Of a DNA stretch of 64,000 nt, positions 10,791 to 19,770 are shown piece after piece. Numbering within the stretch: position 1 is the stretch's first letter; each line of letters opens with the position of its first letter. Source of the DNA: Silene conica (lineage: Eukaryota; Streptophyta; Magnoliopsida; Caryophyllales; Caryophyllaceae); NCBI GenBank assembly GCA_029255685.2, contig CM055313.2, positions 48,626,079-48,690,078 of the forward strand, in the 5' to 3' direction. Made by a program: the position numbers and the translations under genes. A model generated the notes under the pieces. It did not search any database. It worked only from the letters and a program-made list of their open reading frames with translations, and was not told the origin of the DNA.

Positions 10791-11114
10791 CATACGATTC
10801 ATATTATATAATGTACATTCTTTACGGAAATCATTACGTATATAAAATACAAAAGAATCGTAAATTAAATATATAGTTCATTCAGAAAAGAGAAACAAGA
10901 ACTAATTTAACATTTCATATTATATCCTCATATTTTCTATATAAAATTAACTTGTGAGAAATTAATATAACAAGTCGTATTTTAATTATTCGGGAAACCG
11001 ATTAACTAATTAATCATTTAGACATGCTTCTTAAAAATAAAACCGTAACCCATTACTAATTCGTAACGATTTCAAACGTATAATATTTAAAGGTAAACAA
11101 GCTAGCAAACACAT

Positions 11115-11510
11115 CTATACTGTAATTGCCTTTACAGCTCGAAATTGGTGGCGTATGTTGAGGAATGGACACATTACAGGATCATTAGGAATATGGATCG
11201 GCAATGGAGACTGAAACTGAAGGGAACCAGAATGAAGAGAGCCCTCCTGAATGGCATTATGAATGGCATGATATACATGATTTGGCAGCAACGAAATAAG
11301 GGACGTCTGGATGGGACTTTGATCAGACCAGAAAAACAAGGAGCTCAGCTTAGGAAAGATCTTATTATGTATTATGGCAATCTTAATACAGGCAAAATGT
11401 CTAGTAAGGATGCGATATTCCTTGCTAACATTAGCCGAGTTTGTACATAAAAACAGTTGTTTGATCATTTATAATACTTACCTTTTACCCAAAAAAAAAA
11501 AAAAAAAAAA
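11115..11510 (+). mobile_element. LINE (L1-type) 3' end, 5'-truncated
   Basis: The segment ends in a run of 20 A (11491-11510) and is flanked by the direct repeat gctagcaaacacat (11101-11114 and 11511-11524), the signature of target-primed reverse transcription. The frame 11145-11450 contains a YMIWQQRNKGRLDG stretch that resembles the C-terminal end of plant L1 ORF2 after the reverse transcriptase. Only the last 400 bp of the LINE were copied, so it is inert. Confidence 0.87.
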
Positions 11511-11559
11511 GCTAGCAAACACATACGTAAACTAATTAATTCAAACAGGCAAGCAAGCA

Positions 11560-11790
11560 CGTACGTAAAATAATTATAAAATAATAAAACATTAGTGAGT
11601 AATATGTTGAACGTAGTAATAATAATAATTAAATAATAATAATAATAATTAAAAGTAGTACAGTAGTTGTTGGCCTGTGATACTAGTAATACTCCATAAT
11701 AATTAAAGGTAGTATGCAGTTGCAGAAGCCAAACACAACTCTTACAGCAACAATAACGACAATAACGACAATAACGACAATAGACACCAT
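11560..11790. repeat. Simple repeats (AAT and ACAATAACG)
   Basis: AAT-rich runs lie at about 11618-11650, and a 9-bp unit ACAATAACG is repeated about four times near 11750-11783. Both are inside the solo LTR. Confidence 0.75.
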
Positions 11791-12947
11791 CTACCCCAAT
11801 AAACTAATAGCATATGGCAACAGAGAACAACGACAATTAGCCACACGCAGCATAACACAACAGTAACACGATTTCTAAGAGTAGTGGATTAAGAGCAGAT
11901 ACATAGCAGTGACCATAATACAGCAACAGACCGCATTAACAATAGCGACAGTAGTAGTAGTAGACAGCAATAACAATGACCAAAACCCAGAAAAGAGGTA
12001 CATATTAACAGTAGCGAAAACAATCATCAATGCAACAACCTCAATCGGCTTTTCCAATTATCAAACCATACGCAACACGAATTTGTGACGGATACAAATT
12101 ACCCACAATCTATTAAACATACTATTCACATCAATTTCACATAAACAACACATGTCCAATTAATTTAAGACAAAGGACGAGTTTCTCATTATCGTCACCT
12201 TAAAAGAGCGATTCTTCACTTCTAATCTTCTACAATGTACAAGTCCTTGTCCGGGTCGTCCGAGTCAACACCTACAAACAACAAAAATGGATTATTATGG
12301 GGTAATTTCGAGTTTACCTCAAAACAGTCCCAAAATCGACTTTGACGAAACTGAAATTTAAAGAGGTAGAAAGAACGGAAATGAAGAGATGAAAGCGTAG
12401 GCGAAAACCTTGCGTCAATCGGAGTTGTAACGAATCCACAAGATCGAATTTTGTGAAGATGGCGATATGAGAAAGATAGAGAAATGAAAGGTCTGATGTT
12501 TTATTTCTTGAACAAGGGTTTATGAATGTTAAATAAATGAGGAGGAAAGTTCTTTTCACAAATGGGTTTTAAGTTAAGCTTGGGACGGGTTTCACTTAAG
12601 CGGTTCGGGAATTAAATGTAACCGGGAAAACCAAGGGAACACGACACCTTTTGATTAAAGAAACTCAAAACGGAGCTTAACGACATTTCTTAACATAAAA
12701 CTTACGAATTATAATTAAAATATTATTAAGTTCTGAAAACTACTTTGAATTATTAAAATTACTTCTATAAAAATACGGGATGTTACAGAGACGTTATAAT
12801 TTTGTTTGTAAGTTTCTAGTTTATTTTTCTTGTCTTAAGGAACTTAGGTTCCTTAAGACCGGTACTTACCTTTTCTTCTAGTGTTGTTTCGCATATTAGA
12901 AGACAGGTTTTTGAGAGCAAGGCTTGAGTACTCTCATTCTTAGAGAC

Positions 12948-15254
12948 ATGGCTACTATCTATGACCACATACAACCTAAGGTGCAAGATTTACCGAAGGG
13001 GTTCACCATGCCTACTCCTACCACTGGTTCTTTTGAGCTCCACCCGAACTACATCATTCTGGTGGAGCGGAATCAATTTTCTGGTCTACCCGACGAGGAT
13101 CCGTTGAGGCATGTTGAGACTTTCACGGATTACTGTTGTTCCATACATATACCTGCCGGGGTGACTCAGGATGAGGTGAAGGCAATGATGTTCCTTTACT
13201 CATTGAAGGATGCTGCGAGAGATTGGTACCGTTACCTTGATATGGTAGCTGAGAAGGTTACCGATTGGGCTTCCTTGGCATTGGCTTTCTATAAAAAGTA
13301 CTTCCCTCTTGAGAAGGCCAATGACTTGAGAAGTCAAATCACTAACTTTCAACAAGGTCCGGATGAAGAATTTTGTGAGGCATTGTGCAACCAATTTTAC
13401 AACGCTCTCTATGATGATTATAAGGTGATTCTTTATGCGGCCGCCAATGGTAGATTTCAGAATAATACCAACCATATGAAAGGTTGGAACACTATTGAAG
13501 ACATGGCGGTGCATAGGGCCGAATTCGGGAGTTCACGTGGGAATTCGCGAAGGTTAAATGTAGAAATGGATAGGGTTTTAGCTCTTGAGGCAACCGTTGA
13601 AGCTCGTTTTGAAAAGCTTGAGGCAGCCCAGCTGAAGCAAGAAAGTGCGAACCTAGTTACTACGGTTGACAACACGGGTGAGACTACGGAGTTGAGAGAA
13701 CTTGTTCATGCTCTAATGAAACAAATGATGGAAATGGAAAAGGCTCAAGTGGCTTCTTTGAAGACTTTTGAGGACCAATTAACAATCTTAGCCGCTAATC
13801 AGATTGCTAACTCTCCGGGCGGTTGTGAGAGTTCCATAGAGACATTAAATGCTATAAATCTCAGAAGTGGTCGTGCTTATGATGGACCAACTTCCAAGGA
13901 GGATTCTGCTGAAGTTCGGGACGAAAAAACTGATCCCGTACACAGGTTAGGAGGTCGACCGACCACTACATCAGGTCGACCGACCGAGGTACCTGACGTG
14001 AGATTAGTTGCTGGAAATCAGAAGACTTCTGACAACAGCGCGTTTGGTCGACCGACCAGAGTCCCTGGACAGAATGAAATTTCCAATCCTGAATTTTTGG
14101 ACCCTTCTCTCATTCAAGACCTCACTGAGATTTTACAACTAAAGAAGCCGAAGGTAGCTGATCCTACGGCTAGTGTTACCGTTCTGTATCCCGAACGATT
14201 GAAGAATTCAAAAGAGGATCGGAAATTTGGTAAGTTATTGGAGATGGTGAAGAATCTTGAGGTAACCATCCCTTTCACTGACTTAATCACCCAGGTACCT
14301 TCTTATGCTAAATTTGTGAAAGATATTTTAAGTCGTAAGAGGAAATTTCAGGACGAGGGTGCTATTGCTTTTATGGAGGAATGTTATGTTCTTTCACAAA
14401 ATAATATAGCACCTAAGTTGAAAGACCCAGGTAGTTTTTCTATTCCATGTACTATAGGTAATCATGTTATAGGGAAACCCCTTTGTGATCTAGGGGCTAG
14501 TGTCAGTGTTATGCCTTATTCTGTTTGTGAAAGACTTAACATAGGTAGACTTAAGGTCACCAATATTACCTTACAGATGGCAGATAGATCAAACCAAAGA
14601 CCACTAGGGGTCTTGGAGGATGTCCCAGTTAGAGTGGGAAAGTTCTTTATTCCTGTTGATTTCATTGTTTTAGACATTGCTGAGGATAGTCAGATACCTA
14701 TTATTTTAGGTAGATCTTTTTTACACACAACTGGGGCTGTGATTGATGTCAAACGCGGAATCATTATTTTAGAGGTTGGAGATAACACTATCGAGTTTAG
14801 TCTTGCCCATAAGACAACTACTCTTACTGATGATACTTGTTGCTCCATTGATATTATTGACAGGAATGTTATTCGTAATTGGAGGGAATCCTTGACCAAG
14901 GATCCCTTAGATTATTTAACAGTTTTGGATAAGTGTGCAGGTAATCCAGCTGAGAATGCTGAAGAGCTGGATGTTGTAGAAGCAGAGATAGAGGAATATG
15001 AGCTGACTGAGGAAGCGGATGAGAAGCTCATAAGCTTTGCTAATGCTAATCTGGTAAACATGTGCTATTCTATTAGTACTGATTCTGTTCAGGCCGTAGA
15101 GGTAAAGGTACCAGAGCGTAAGCCACTTCCTTCTAATCTTAAGTATGTTTTCCTAGATGATACTGAGCAGTATCCTGCAATTGTTAGTTCCAAACTTGAT
15201 CCTAACCAACTTTCTGCCTTAATGACTGTTCTAAAAAGAATAGGAAAGCTTTAG
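12948..15254 (+). CDS. Athila A gag-protease
   Basis: This frame of 768 codons encodes the capsid precursor and an aspartic protease. The start is the first ATG after the leader (MATIYDHI). Gag occupies about residues 1-230 (for example AARDWYRYLD and YKKYFPLEKANDLRSQIT). Compared with element B, about 20 residues are missing near residue 146, and no zinc knuckle is found where B has one, so gag is internally deleted. GRPT words at residues 336, 343 and 367 come from the GGTCGACCGACC motif. The protease has DLGAS at residue 514 and IIILGRSFLHT-like sequence (IPIILGRSFLHTTG) near residue 585. The frame stops with TAG at 15252-15254 just as RT begins. Confidence 0.85.
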   Translation: MATIYDHIQPKVQDLPKGFTMPTPTTGSFELHPNYIILVERNQFSGLPDEDPLRHVETFTDYCCSIHIPAGVTQDEVKAMMFLYSLKDAARDWYRYLDMVAEKVTDWASLALAFYKKYFPLEKANDLRSQITNFQQGPDEEFCEALCNQFYNALYDDYKVILYAAANGRFQNNTNHMKGWNTIEDMAVHRAEFGSSRGNSRRLNVEMDRVLALEATVEARFEKLEAAQLKQESANLVTTVDNTGETTELRELVHALMKQMMEMEKAQVASLKTFEDQLTILAANQIANSPGGCESSIETLNAINLRSGRAYDGPTSKEDSAEVRDEKTDPVHRLGGRPTTTSGRPTEVPDVRLVAGNQKTSDNSAFGRPTRVPGQNEISNPEFLDPSLIQDLTEILQLKKPKVADPTASVTVLYPERLKNSKEDRKFGKLLEMVKNLEVTIPFTDLITQVPSYAKFVKDILSRKRKFQDEGAIAFMEECYVLSQNNIAPKLKDPGSFSIPCTIGNHVIGKPLCDLGASVSVMPYSVCERLNIGRLKVTNITLQMADRSNQRPLGVLEDVPVRVGKFFIPVDFIVLDIAEDSQIPIILGRSFLHTTGAVIDVKRGIIILEVGDNTIEFSLAHKTTTLTDDTCCSIDIIDRNVIRNWRESLTKDPLDYLTVLDKCAGNPAENAEELDVVEAEIEEYELTEEADEKLISFANANLVNMCYSISTDSVQAVEVKVPERKPLPSNLKYVFLDDTEQYPAIVSSKLDPNQLSALMTVLKRIGKL
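13953..13985. repeat. Paired GGTCGAC module 4 (in gag)
   Basis: GGTCGACCGACC occurs at 13953 and 13974, a 21-bp offset, both in phase as GRPT. A single further copy at 14046-14057 is also read as GRPT. Confidence 0.92.
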
Positions 15255-16240
15255 GTTATTCTTTGGATGACATTCAGGACATCAGTCCTGATGTTTGCAT
15301 GCATAGGATAGAGTTAGAGGAAGGGCATAAGCCTTATAGACAGGGTCAACGTAAGTTGAACCCTAAGATGCAGGAGGTTGTTATGGCTGAGGTGAGGAAA
15401 CTTCTTGATGCAGGTATTATTTATTCAGTTGGTAACTCCAAGTGGGTTAGCCCAGTTCAGGTGGTTCCTAAGAAAGGAGGGACCACTGTGGTTAGAAATG
15501 AGAAAAATTAATTAATTCCTACTAGAGTTGTGACAGGGTGGCGGATGTGCATTGATTATAGACAGTTAAATGCCGCCACCAAGAAAGACCATTTCCCCTT
15601 CCTTTTGTTGACCAAATGACTGAGAGACTTGCTTCTAATAAATTCTTCTGTTTTCTAGATGGTTATTCAGGTTTTTTTCAGATTCCCATCCATCCTGATG
15701 ATCAGAGTAAGTCTACTTTTACATGCCCACAAGGTGTTTTTGCATACCTTTCAAAGGGTTGTGTAATGCCTTTTGGGTTGTGTAATAAATAGAATGCCTT
15801 TTGGGTTGTGTAATGCTCCTGCCACCTTTCAAAGGTGTATGATGGGTATCTTTTCTGATTTCATTGAAAACATCATGGAGGTATTTATGGATGATTTTTC
15901 TGTTTATGGTAATGCGTTTGATCAATGCTTAGGTAACCTTGATAAAGTCTTGCAGCGTTGTATTGATGTAAACCTTGTCTTAAACTGGGAAAAGTGTCAG
16001 TTTATGGTCACTGAAGGGGTAGTGTTAGGGCATCTTATATCTGATAAGGGTATACATGTAGATAAAACAAAGTTTCAAGTGATTGAGCAATTACCCCCCT
16101 GCTGTTAATGTTAAGGGGGTGAGAAGTTTCTTAGGACATGCAGGTTTTTACCGGCGTTTCATTAAGGACTTTTCTAAGATTGCTAAACCGCTTACACAGT
16201 TGCTCCTTAAGGATGCTATTTTTGATTTTACTGATGAGTG
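15255..16240 (+). pseudogene. Athila A reverse transcriptase, broken
   Basis: The translation continues the polyprotein in more than one frame. It shows the RT start (LRKLLDAGIIYSV-like), WRMCIDYRQLN, MPFGLCNAPATFQRCM and the catalytic FMDDFSVYG, then the connection domain up to LLKDAIFDF. It is broken by the stop at 15254, a stop after 15505, a frameshift near 15600, and a 28-bp-offset tandem duplication at 15765-15815 that adds a stop. RT would copy element RNA into DNA, but this copy cannot make it. It is interrupted at 16240 by the CRM-like element and resumes at 22330. Confidence 0.87.
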
Positions 16241-17073
16241 TGAAGTGAGTCATGGGGACCTATCCATTGTCTAAGTCAAGTTCGAAATCAAACTGTCCAA
16301 GGGACTGTTCAGAAACCACTCTTTAGTCCTACCAAGTACATATCCTAAGAGGTGGGACATTTTTTATGTTATGTTATGTTATGTTATGTTAAGTTAAAAG
16401 GGCCTACAAATCTGAATGTCAAGGTGCTAAGGAAGGACACGGCTAAGTCACATGCTCAAGGTCCTTATTTCCTCTTTTGGTTAGACACCTTAGAAAGCAA
16501 ATGAATGCAAATGCCCAAGTAAGGAAGGTCAACAAGGCTGTTTGTGCATCAGAAAAAGGGGCTGCCAAGGACTGATTCTTTTTGTTTTGTGTAAGATAAA
16601 GCAAGGCAAAGTCACTATCAAGGCTGAAATGTGTAAGGGGCAGCCTGTTCTTATTTGTTTTGCTTCCAAACAGCCGTTGCAAGGCTCTTGTAACCCTTGT
16701 TTTTTCTGAAACTTTTGTAAGCCACAAGATTGAGATACATTGTAGGATGTGGATTGGTTTGCTTGGCCTATAAAAGCAGCCTTTCTAACACTCAAAAATC
16801 AGATTTGATTGAGCTTATAAACCAGAAACTTTTCTAAGTTTTCTAAACTACATTGCTTAGTGCTTGTAGAGACCATTTGCTTAGTGCTTTGGTTTGTTAC
16901 CTTACTTTGCTTAGTGCTTGAAAGGTAATTAGTTCTTAGTTAGTGGCTGTGTGCTTGACTAAGTTCATATCCCTTACAAAACTTCAAAAGAAACGACACA
17001 CATACAGCCCTAATAGACTTTCTGTTTTCAACGAAAAAATGACTAAGTGCTAAACAGTAGTAGTTTCTGTTCA
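16241..17073 (+). repeat. 5' LTR of the CRM-like element
   Basis: It starts TGAAGTGAGTCATGGGGACC and ends GTTTCTGTTCA. It carries a (TTATG) microsatellite near 16366-16390 and repeated TTGCTTAGTGCTT words near 16853-16920. It is nearly identical to 21492-22324. Confidence 0.93.
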
Positions 17074-17074
17074 A

Positions 17075-17088
17075 TTGGTTATCAGAGC
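17075..17088 (+). other. PBS of the CRM-like element
   Basis: TTGGTTATCAGAGC lies one base after the LTR. It resembles the initiator tRNA-Met site TGGTATCAGAGC with one extra T. Confidence 0.75.
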
Positions 17089-17148
17089 TTAGGTTTTTTT
17101 ATTGTGAGGATACATCCCTAGCTACATTAAAAACACAAAAAAACAACC

Positions 17149-19770
17149 ATGAGTGAAGAGAGAATAGCTGGTATGGAGACTAAGTTGGAGACTCTACATG
17201 ACGAAGTTCAAGTCATGATGGAGGCCATGAACACCATAATGGCTAACATCCCTACTCCAAGGAGAGGAGCACAACCAAACCGAGGAAGGGGCAGGGGTCG
17301 TGGCCTTGTGGGGGCTGGAAGAGGAGTTCATGAGGAGGAAGAGGAGGCCAACTCAGATTCCGAGGAGTCCACCATAGAAGCTCACCATGGAGGCCTCAAC
17401 AAAGATGTCAAGGTAGAACTTCCTGAATTTCTTGGTAATTTAAATCCCGAGGACCTCTTAGATTGGCTTAGAAGTGTTGAGAGAGTCTTTGAATTTAAAG
17501 GATATTCTGATTCTAAGGCTTTTAAAGTTGCTATCCTTAAGTTCAAAGGCTATGCCTCTCTTTGGTATGAGAACATGAAAAACCAAAGGAGAAGGGAGGG
17601 TAAAGAAACCATTAAGTCATGGACTAAGTTAAAAAAGAAACTCAAGGAGAAGTTTGTACCAAGAGACTACACCCAAGACATGTTTGTTAAACTCACCACC
17701 CTTAAACAAGACCAACAACCACTTGAGACTTACCTTAGGGAGTTTGAACAACTCACCTTACAATGTGAAATGAATGAGAAACCCGAACAGAAAATTGCTA
17801 GGTTTGTTGAGGGCCTAGATTACCACATTGCTAGTAGAGTCAAAATGCAACAAGTATGGTCCTTTGATGAAGCCGTGAACTTGGCTATGAGAGTGGAGAA
17901 GATGGGTAAGGGCCGAACCAATGCTACACAAAAACAGCCACAAAAACAACCTACACCTAAGCCTCCTTTTGGAACCAAAACCAATGAACCACCCACACAA
18001 AATCGAACCACCACCTTTGACAAAAAATCAGAAACTAATACCACACAAAAACAACCCATTCCCCTCAAAAGATGCTACCAATGTCAAGGCTATGGCCATT
18101 TTGCAAAAGATTGTGCTTCCAAAAGAGCCCTTAGCACATTTGAAGTAGTTCATTGGGGTGAAGATGAGATCCTTGTGTGTGATGATATGGAGGAGGTGTC
18201 GGAGGAAGTAGAGGATGAGGTGGTGATGCCGGATGCGGGGCTTAGTCTAGTCACATGGAGAGTAATGCACACCCAACCACAACCCTTAGAAATGGACCAA
18301 AGACAACAAATTTTTCGTTCTAGATGCACCATCAAAGATAGGGTTTGTAATGTGATCATAGATGGAGGGAGTTGTACCAATGTGGCCTCAAGTACCCTTG
18401 TTGAGAAGCTTTCTTTAACCACCCAAGAGCACCCTAGTCCTTACAAATTGAGGTGGCTCAACAAAGGGGCAGAAGTTAGAGTGGACAAGCAATGTGTTGT
18501 ACCCTTTTCAATTGGCAAGAACTATAATGATGAGGTCCTTTGTGATGTGTTGCCTATGGATGCTTGTCATTTGTTGCTTGGGAGGCCATGGGAGTTTGAT
18601 AGGGATTCTGTCCATCATGGGAGGGATAACACTTACTCTTTCAAATTTGGTTCAAGGAAAGTCATACTAACACCCCTACCACCATCCATCAAAAGCACAA
18701 CACCACCATCCATGCTTGAACCTACAAGAGAAGTCCTATTGATTAATGAGGCCGAGATGTTGCAAGAGCTAAGGGGGGAGGATGATGTGTACCTCTTAGT
18801 AGCCAAAACAGGCCGTGGGGAAGGAGAAGAGGGGCTGTCCATGGAGGTTCAAAACTTGCTTAAAGCATATGAAGATGTGTTCCCTAGTGAGCTTCCTAGT
18901 GGCCTACCTCCTTATAGAGGCATTGAACACCAAATTGACCTTGTTCCGGGAGCCACATTACCAAACAAGGCAGCCTATAGAAGTGACCCAAAAGCCACAC
19001 AAGAGCTACAACAACAAATTAGTGAGCTCATAAGCAAGGGTTTCGTGAGAGAGTCCCTTAGTCCTTGTGCGGTTCCGGCCTTGCTTGTGCCAAAGAAAGA
19101 TGGCTCATGGAGGATGTGTACAGATAGTAGGGCCATCAACAACATCACCACCAAGTATAGGTTCCCTATACCTAGACTTGATGACATTTTGGATGAGCTA
19201 AGTGGAGCTAAGTTGTTCTCTAAGGTTGATCTAAGGCAAGGGTACCACCAAGTGAGGATCAAGGAGGGTGATGAGTGGAAAACAGCCTTCAAGACTAAGC
19301 ATGGGTTGTATGAGTGGCTTGTGATGCCATTTGGTCTCTCTAATGCACCTAGCACCTTCATGAGACTCATGACCGAGGTGCTTAGACCACACTTGGGGAA
19401 GTTTGTAGTTGTGTACTTTGATGACATCCTTATCTATAGTCCATCCGAGGAGGAGCATCTTAAACACCTCCAAATACTGTTCGAAACACTTAGGGAACAC
19501 AAGTTGTATGGGAAGCTAGAAAAGTGCTCATTTATGCAAAGGGAAGTTCAATTCTTGGGGTTCATCATTTCTGACCATGGCATTCTAGTTGATCAAGAGA
19601 AGATAAAAGCCATTGAGTCTTGGCCTATACCTAAGAACATAACGGAGGTGAGGAGTTTCCATGGCTTAGCATCCTTCTATAGGAGGTTCATCAAAGATTT
19701 TAGCACCATCATGGCTCCCATAACCGAGTGTATGAAGAAGGGGGAGTTCAAATGGACACCAAGGGCATAA
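17149..19770 (+). CDS. CRM-like gag-protease-RT (first part of gag-pol)
   Basis: This frame of 873 codons starts at an ATG after the leader (MSEERIAGMETKLE). The N-terminus is coiled-coil-like, followed by an RGRGRGRG basic stretch and then the capsid (LDWLRSVERVFEFKGYSD to about residue 260). A CX2CX4HX4C zinc knuckle (CYQCQGYGHFAKDC) lies near residue 309, and a protease core IIDGGSCTNVA near residue 404. RT spans about residues 600-870 with MPFGLSNAPSTFMRLM and YFDDILIYS near residue 757. The frame ends at TAA 19768-19770, but the same frame continues open for another 584 codons. The stop is therefore a single point change, plausibly CAA to TAA, or a rare read-through site. All key motifs before it are intact. 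Confidence 0.92.
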   Translation: MSEERIAGMETKLETLHDEVQVMMEAMNTIMANIPTPRRGAQPNRGRGRGRGLVGAGRGVHEEEEEANSDSEESTIEAHHGGLNKDVKVELPEFLGNLNPEDLLDWLRSVERVFEFKGYSDSKAFKVAILKFKGYASLWYENMKNQRRREGKETIKSWTKLKKKLKEKFVPRDYTQDMFVKLTTLKQDQQPLETYLREFEQLTLQCEMNEKPEQKIARFVEGLDYHIASRVKMQQVWSFDEAVNLAMRVEKMGKGRTNATQKQPQKQPTPKPPFGTKTNEPPTQNRTTTFDKKSETNTTQKQPIPLKRCYQCQGYGHFAKDCASKRALSTFEVVHWGEDEILVCDDMEEVSEEVEDEVVMPDAGLSLVTWRVMHTQPQPLEMDQRQQIFRSRCTIKDRVCNVIIDGGSCTNVASSTLVEKLSLTTQEHPSPYKLRWLNKGAEVRVDKQCVVPFSIGKNYNDEVLCDVLPMDACHLLLGRPWEFDRDSVHHGRDNTYSFKFGSRKVILTPLPPSIKSTTPPSMLEPTREVLLINEAEMLQELRGEDDVYLLVAKTGRGEGEEGLSMEVQNLLKAYEDVFPSELPSGLPPYRGIEHQIDLVPGATLPNKAAYRSDPKATQELQQQISELISKGFVRESLSPCAVPALLVPKKDGSWRMCTDSRAINNITTKYRFPIPRLDDILDELSGAKLFSKVDLRQGYHQVRIKEGDEWKTAFKTKHGLYEWLVMPFGLSNAPSTFMRLMTEVLRPHLGKFVVVYFDDILIYSPSEEEHLKHLQILFETLREHKLYGKLEKCSFMQREVQFLGFIISDHGILVDQEKIKAIESWPIPKNITEVRSFHGLASFYRRFIKDFSTIMAPITECMKKGEFKWTPRA

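Larger units (their letters stand above)
9432..12787 (-). mobile_element. Tekay/Del-type chromovirus solo LTR (3.36 kb) with perfect TSD
   Basis: On the minus strand it starts TGTAACATCCCGTATTTTTA at 12787 and ends GAGGGGTTTTACA at 9432, the TGTAAC...TTACA form typical of Tekay/Del LTRs. It is bounded by gagac on both sides (9427-9431 and 12788-12792). No PBS, coding region or PPT is present. Inside are a short tandem array, an 80-bp duplicated block, simple repeats and a LINE fragment. Without the LINE it is about 2.95 kb. It interrupts element A immediately after the PBS. Confidence 0.82.

Noticed and set aside
11145..11450. Independent gene of 101 codons
   Set aside because: It lies between two copies of a 14-bp duplication with a poly-A tail and resembles a LINE ORF2 end.
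12314..12559. Small minus-strand gene within the solo LTR
   Set aside because: No recognisable motif; located in LTR sequence next to its U3 start and short enough to be incidental.
16443..16795. Minus-strand reading frames repeated at 21694-22046
   Set aside because: They lie inside the two LTRs of the CRM-like element and repeat only because the LTRs do; no protein family is recognisable.
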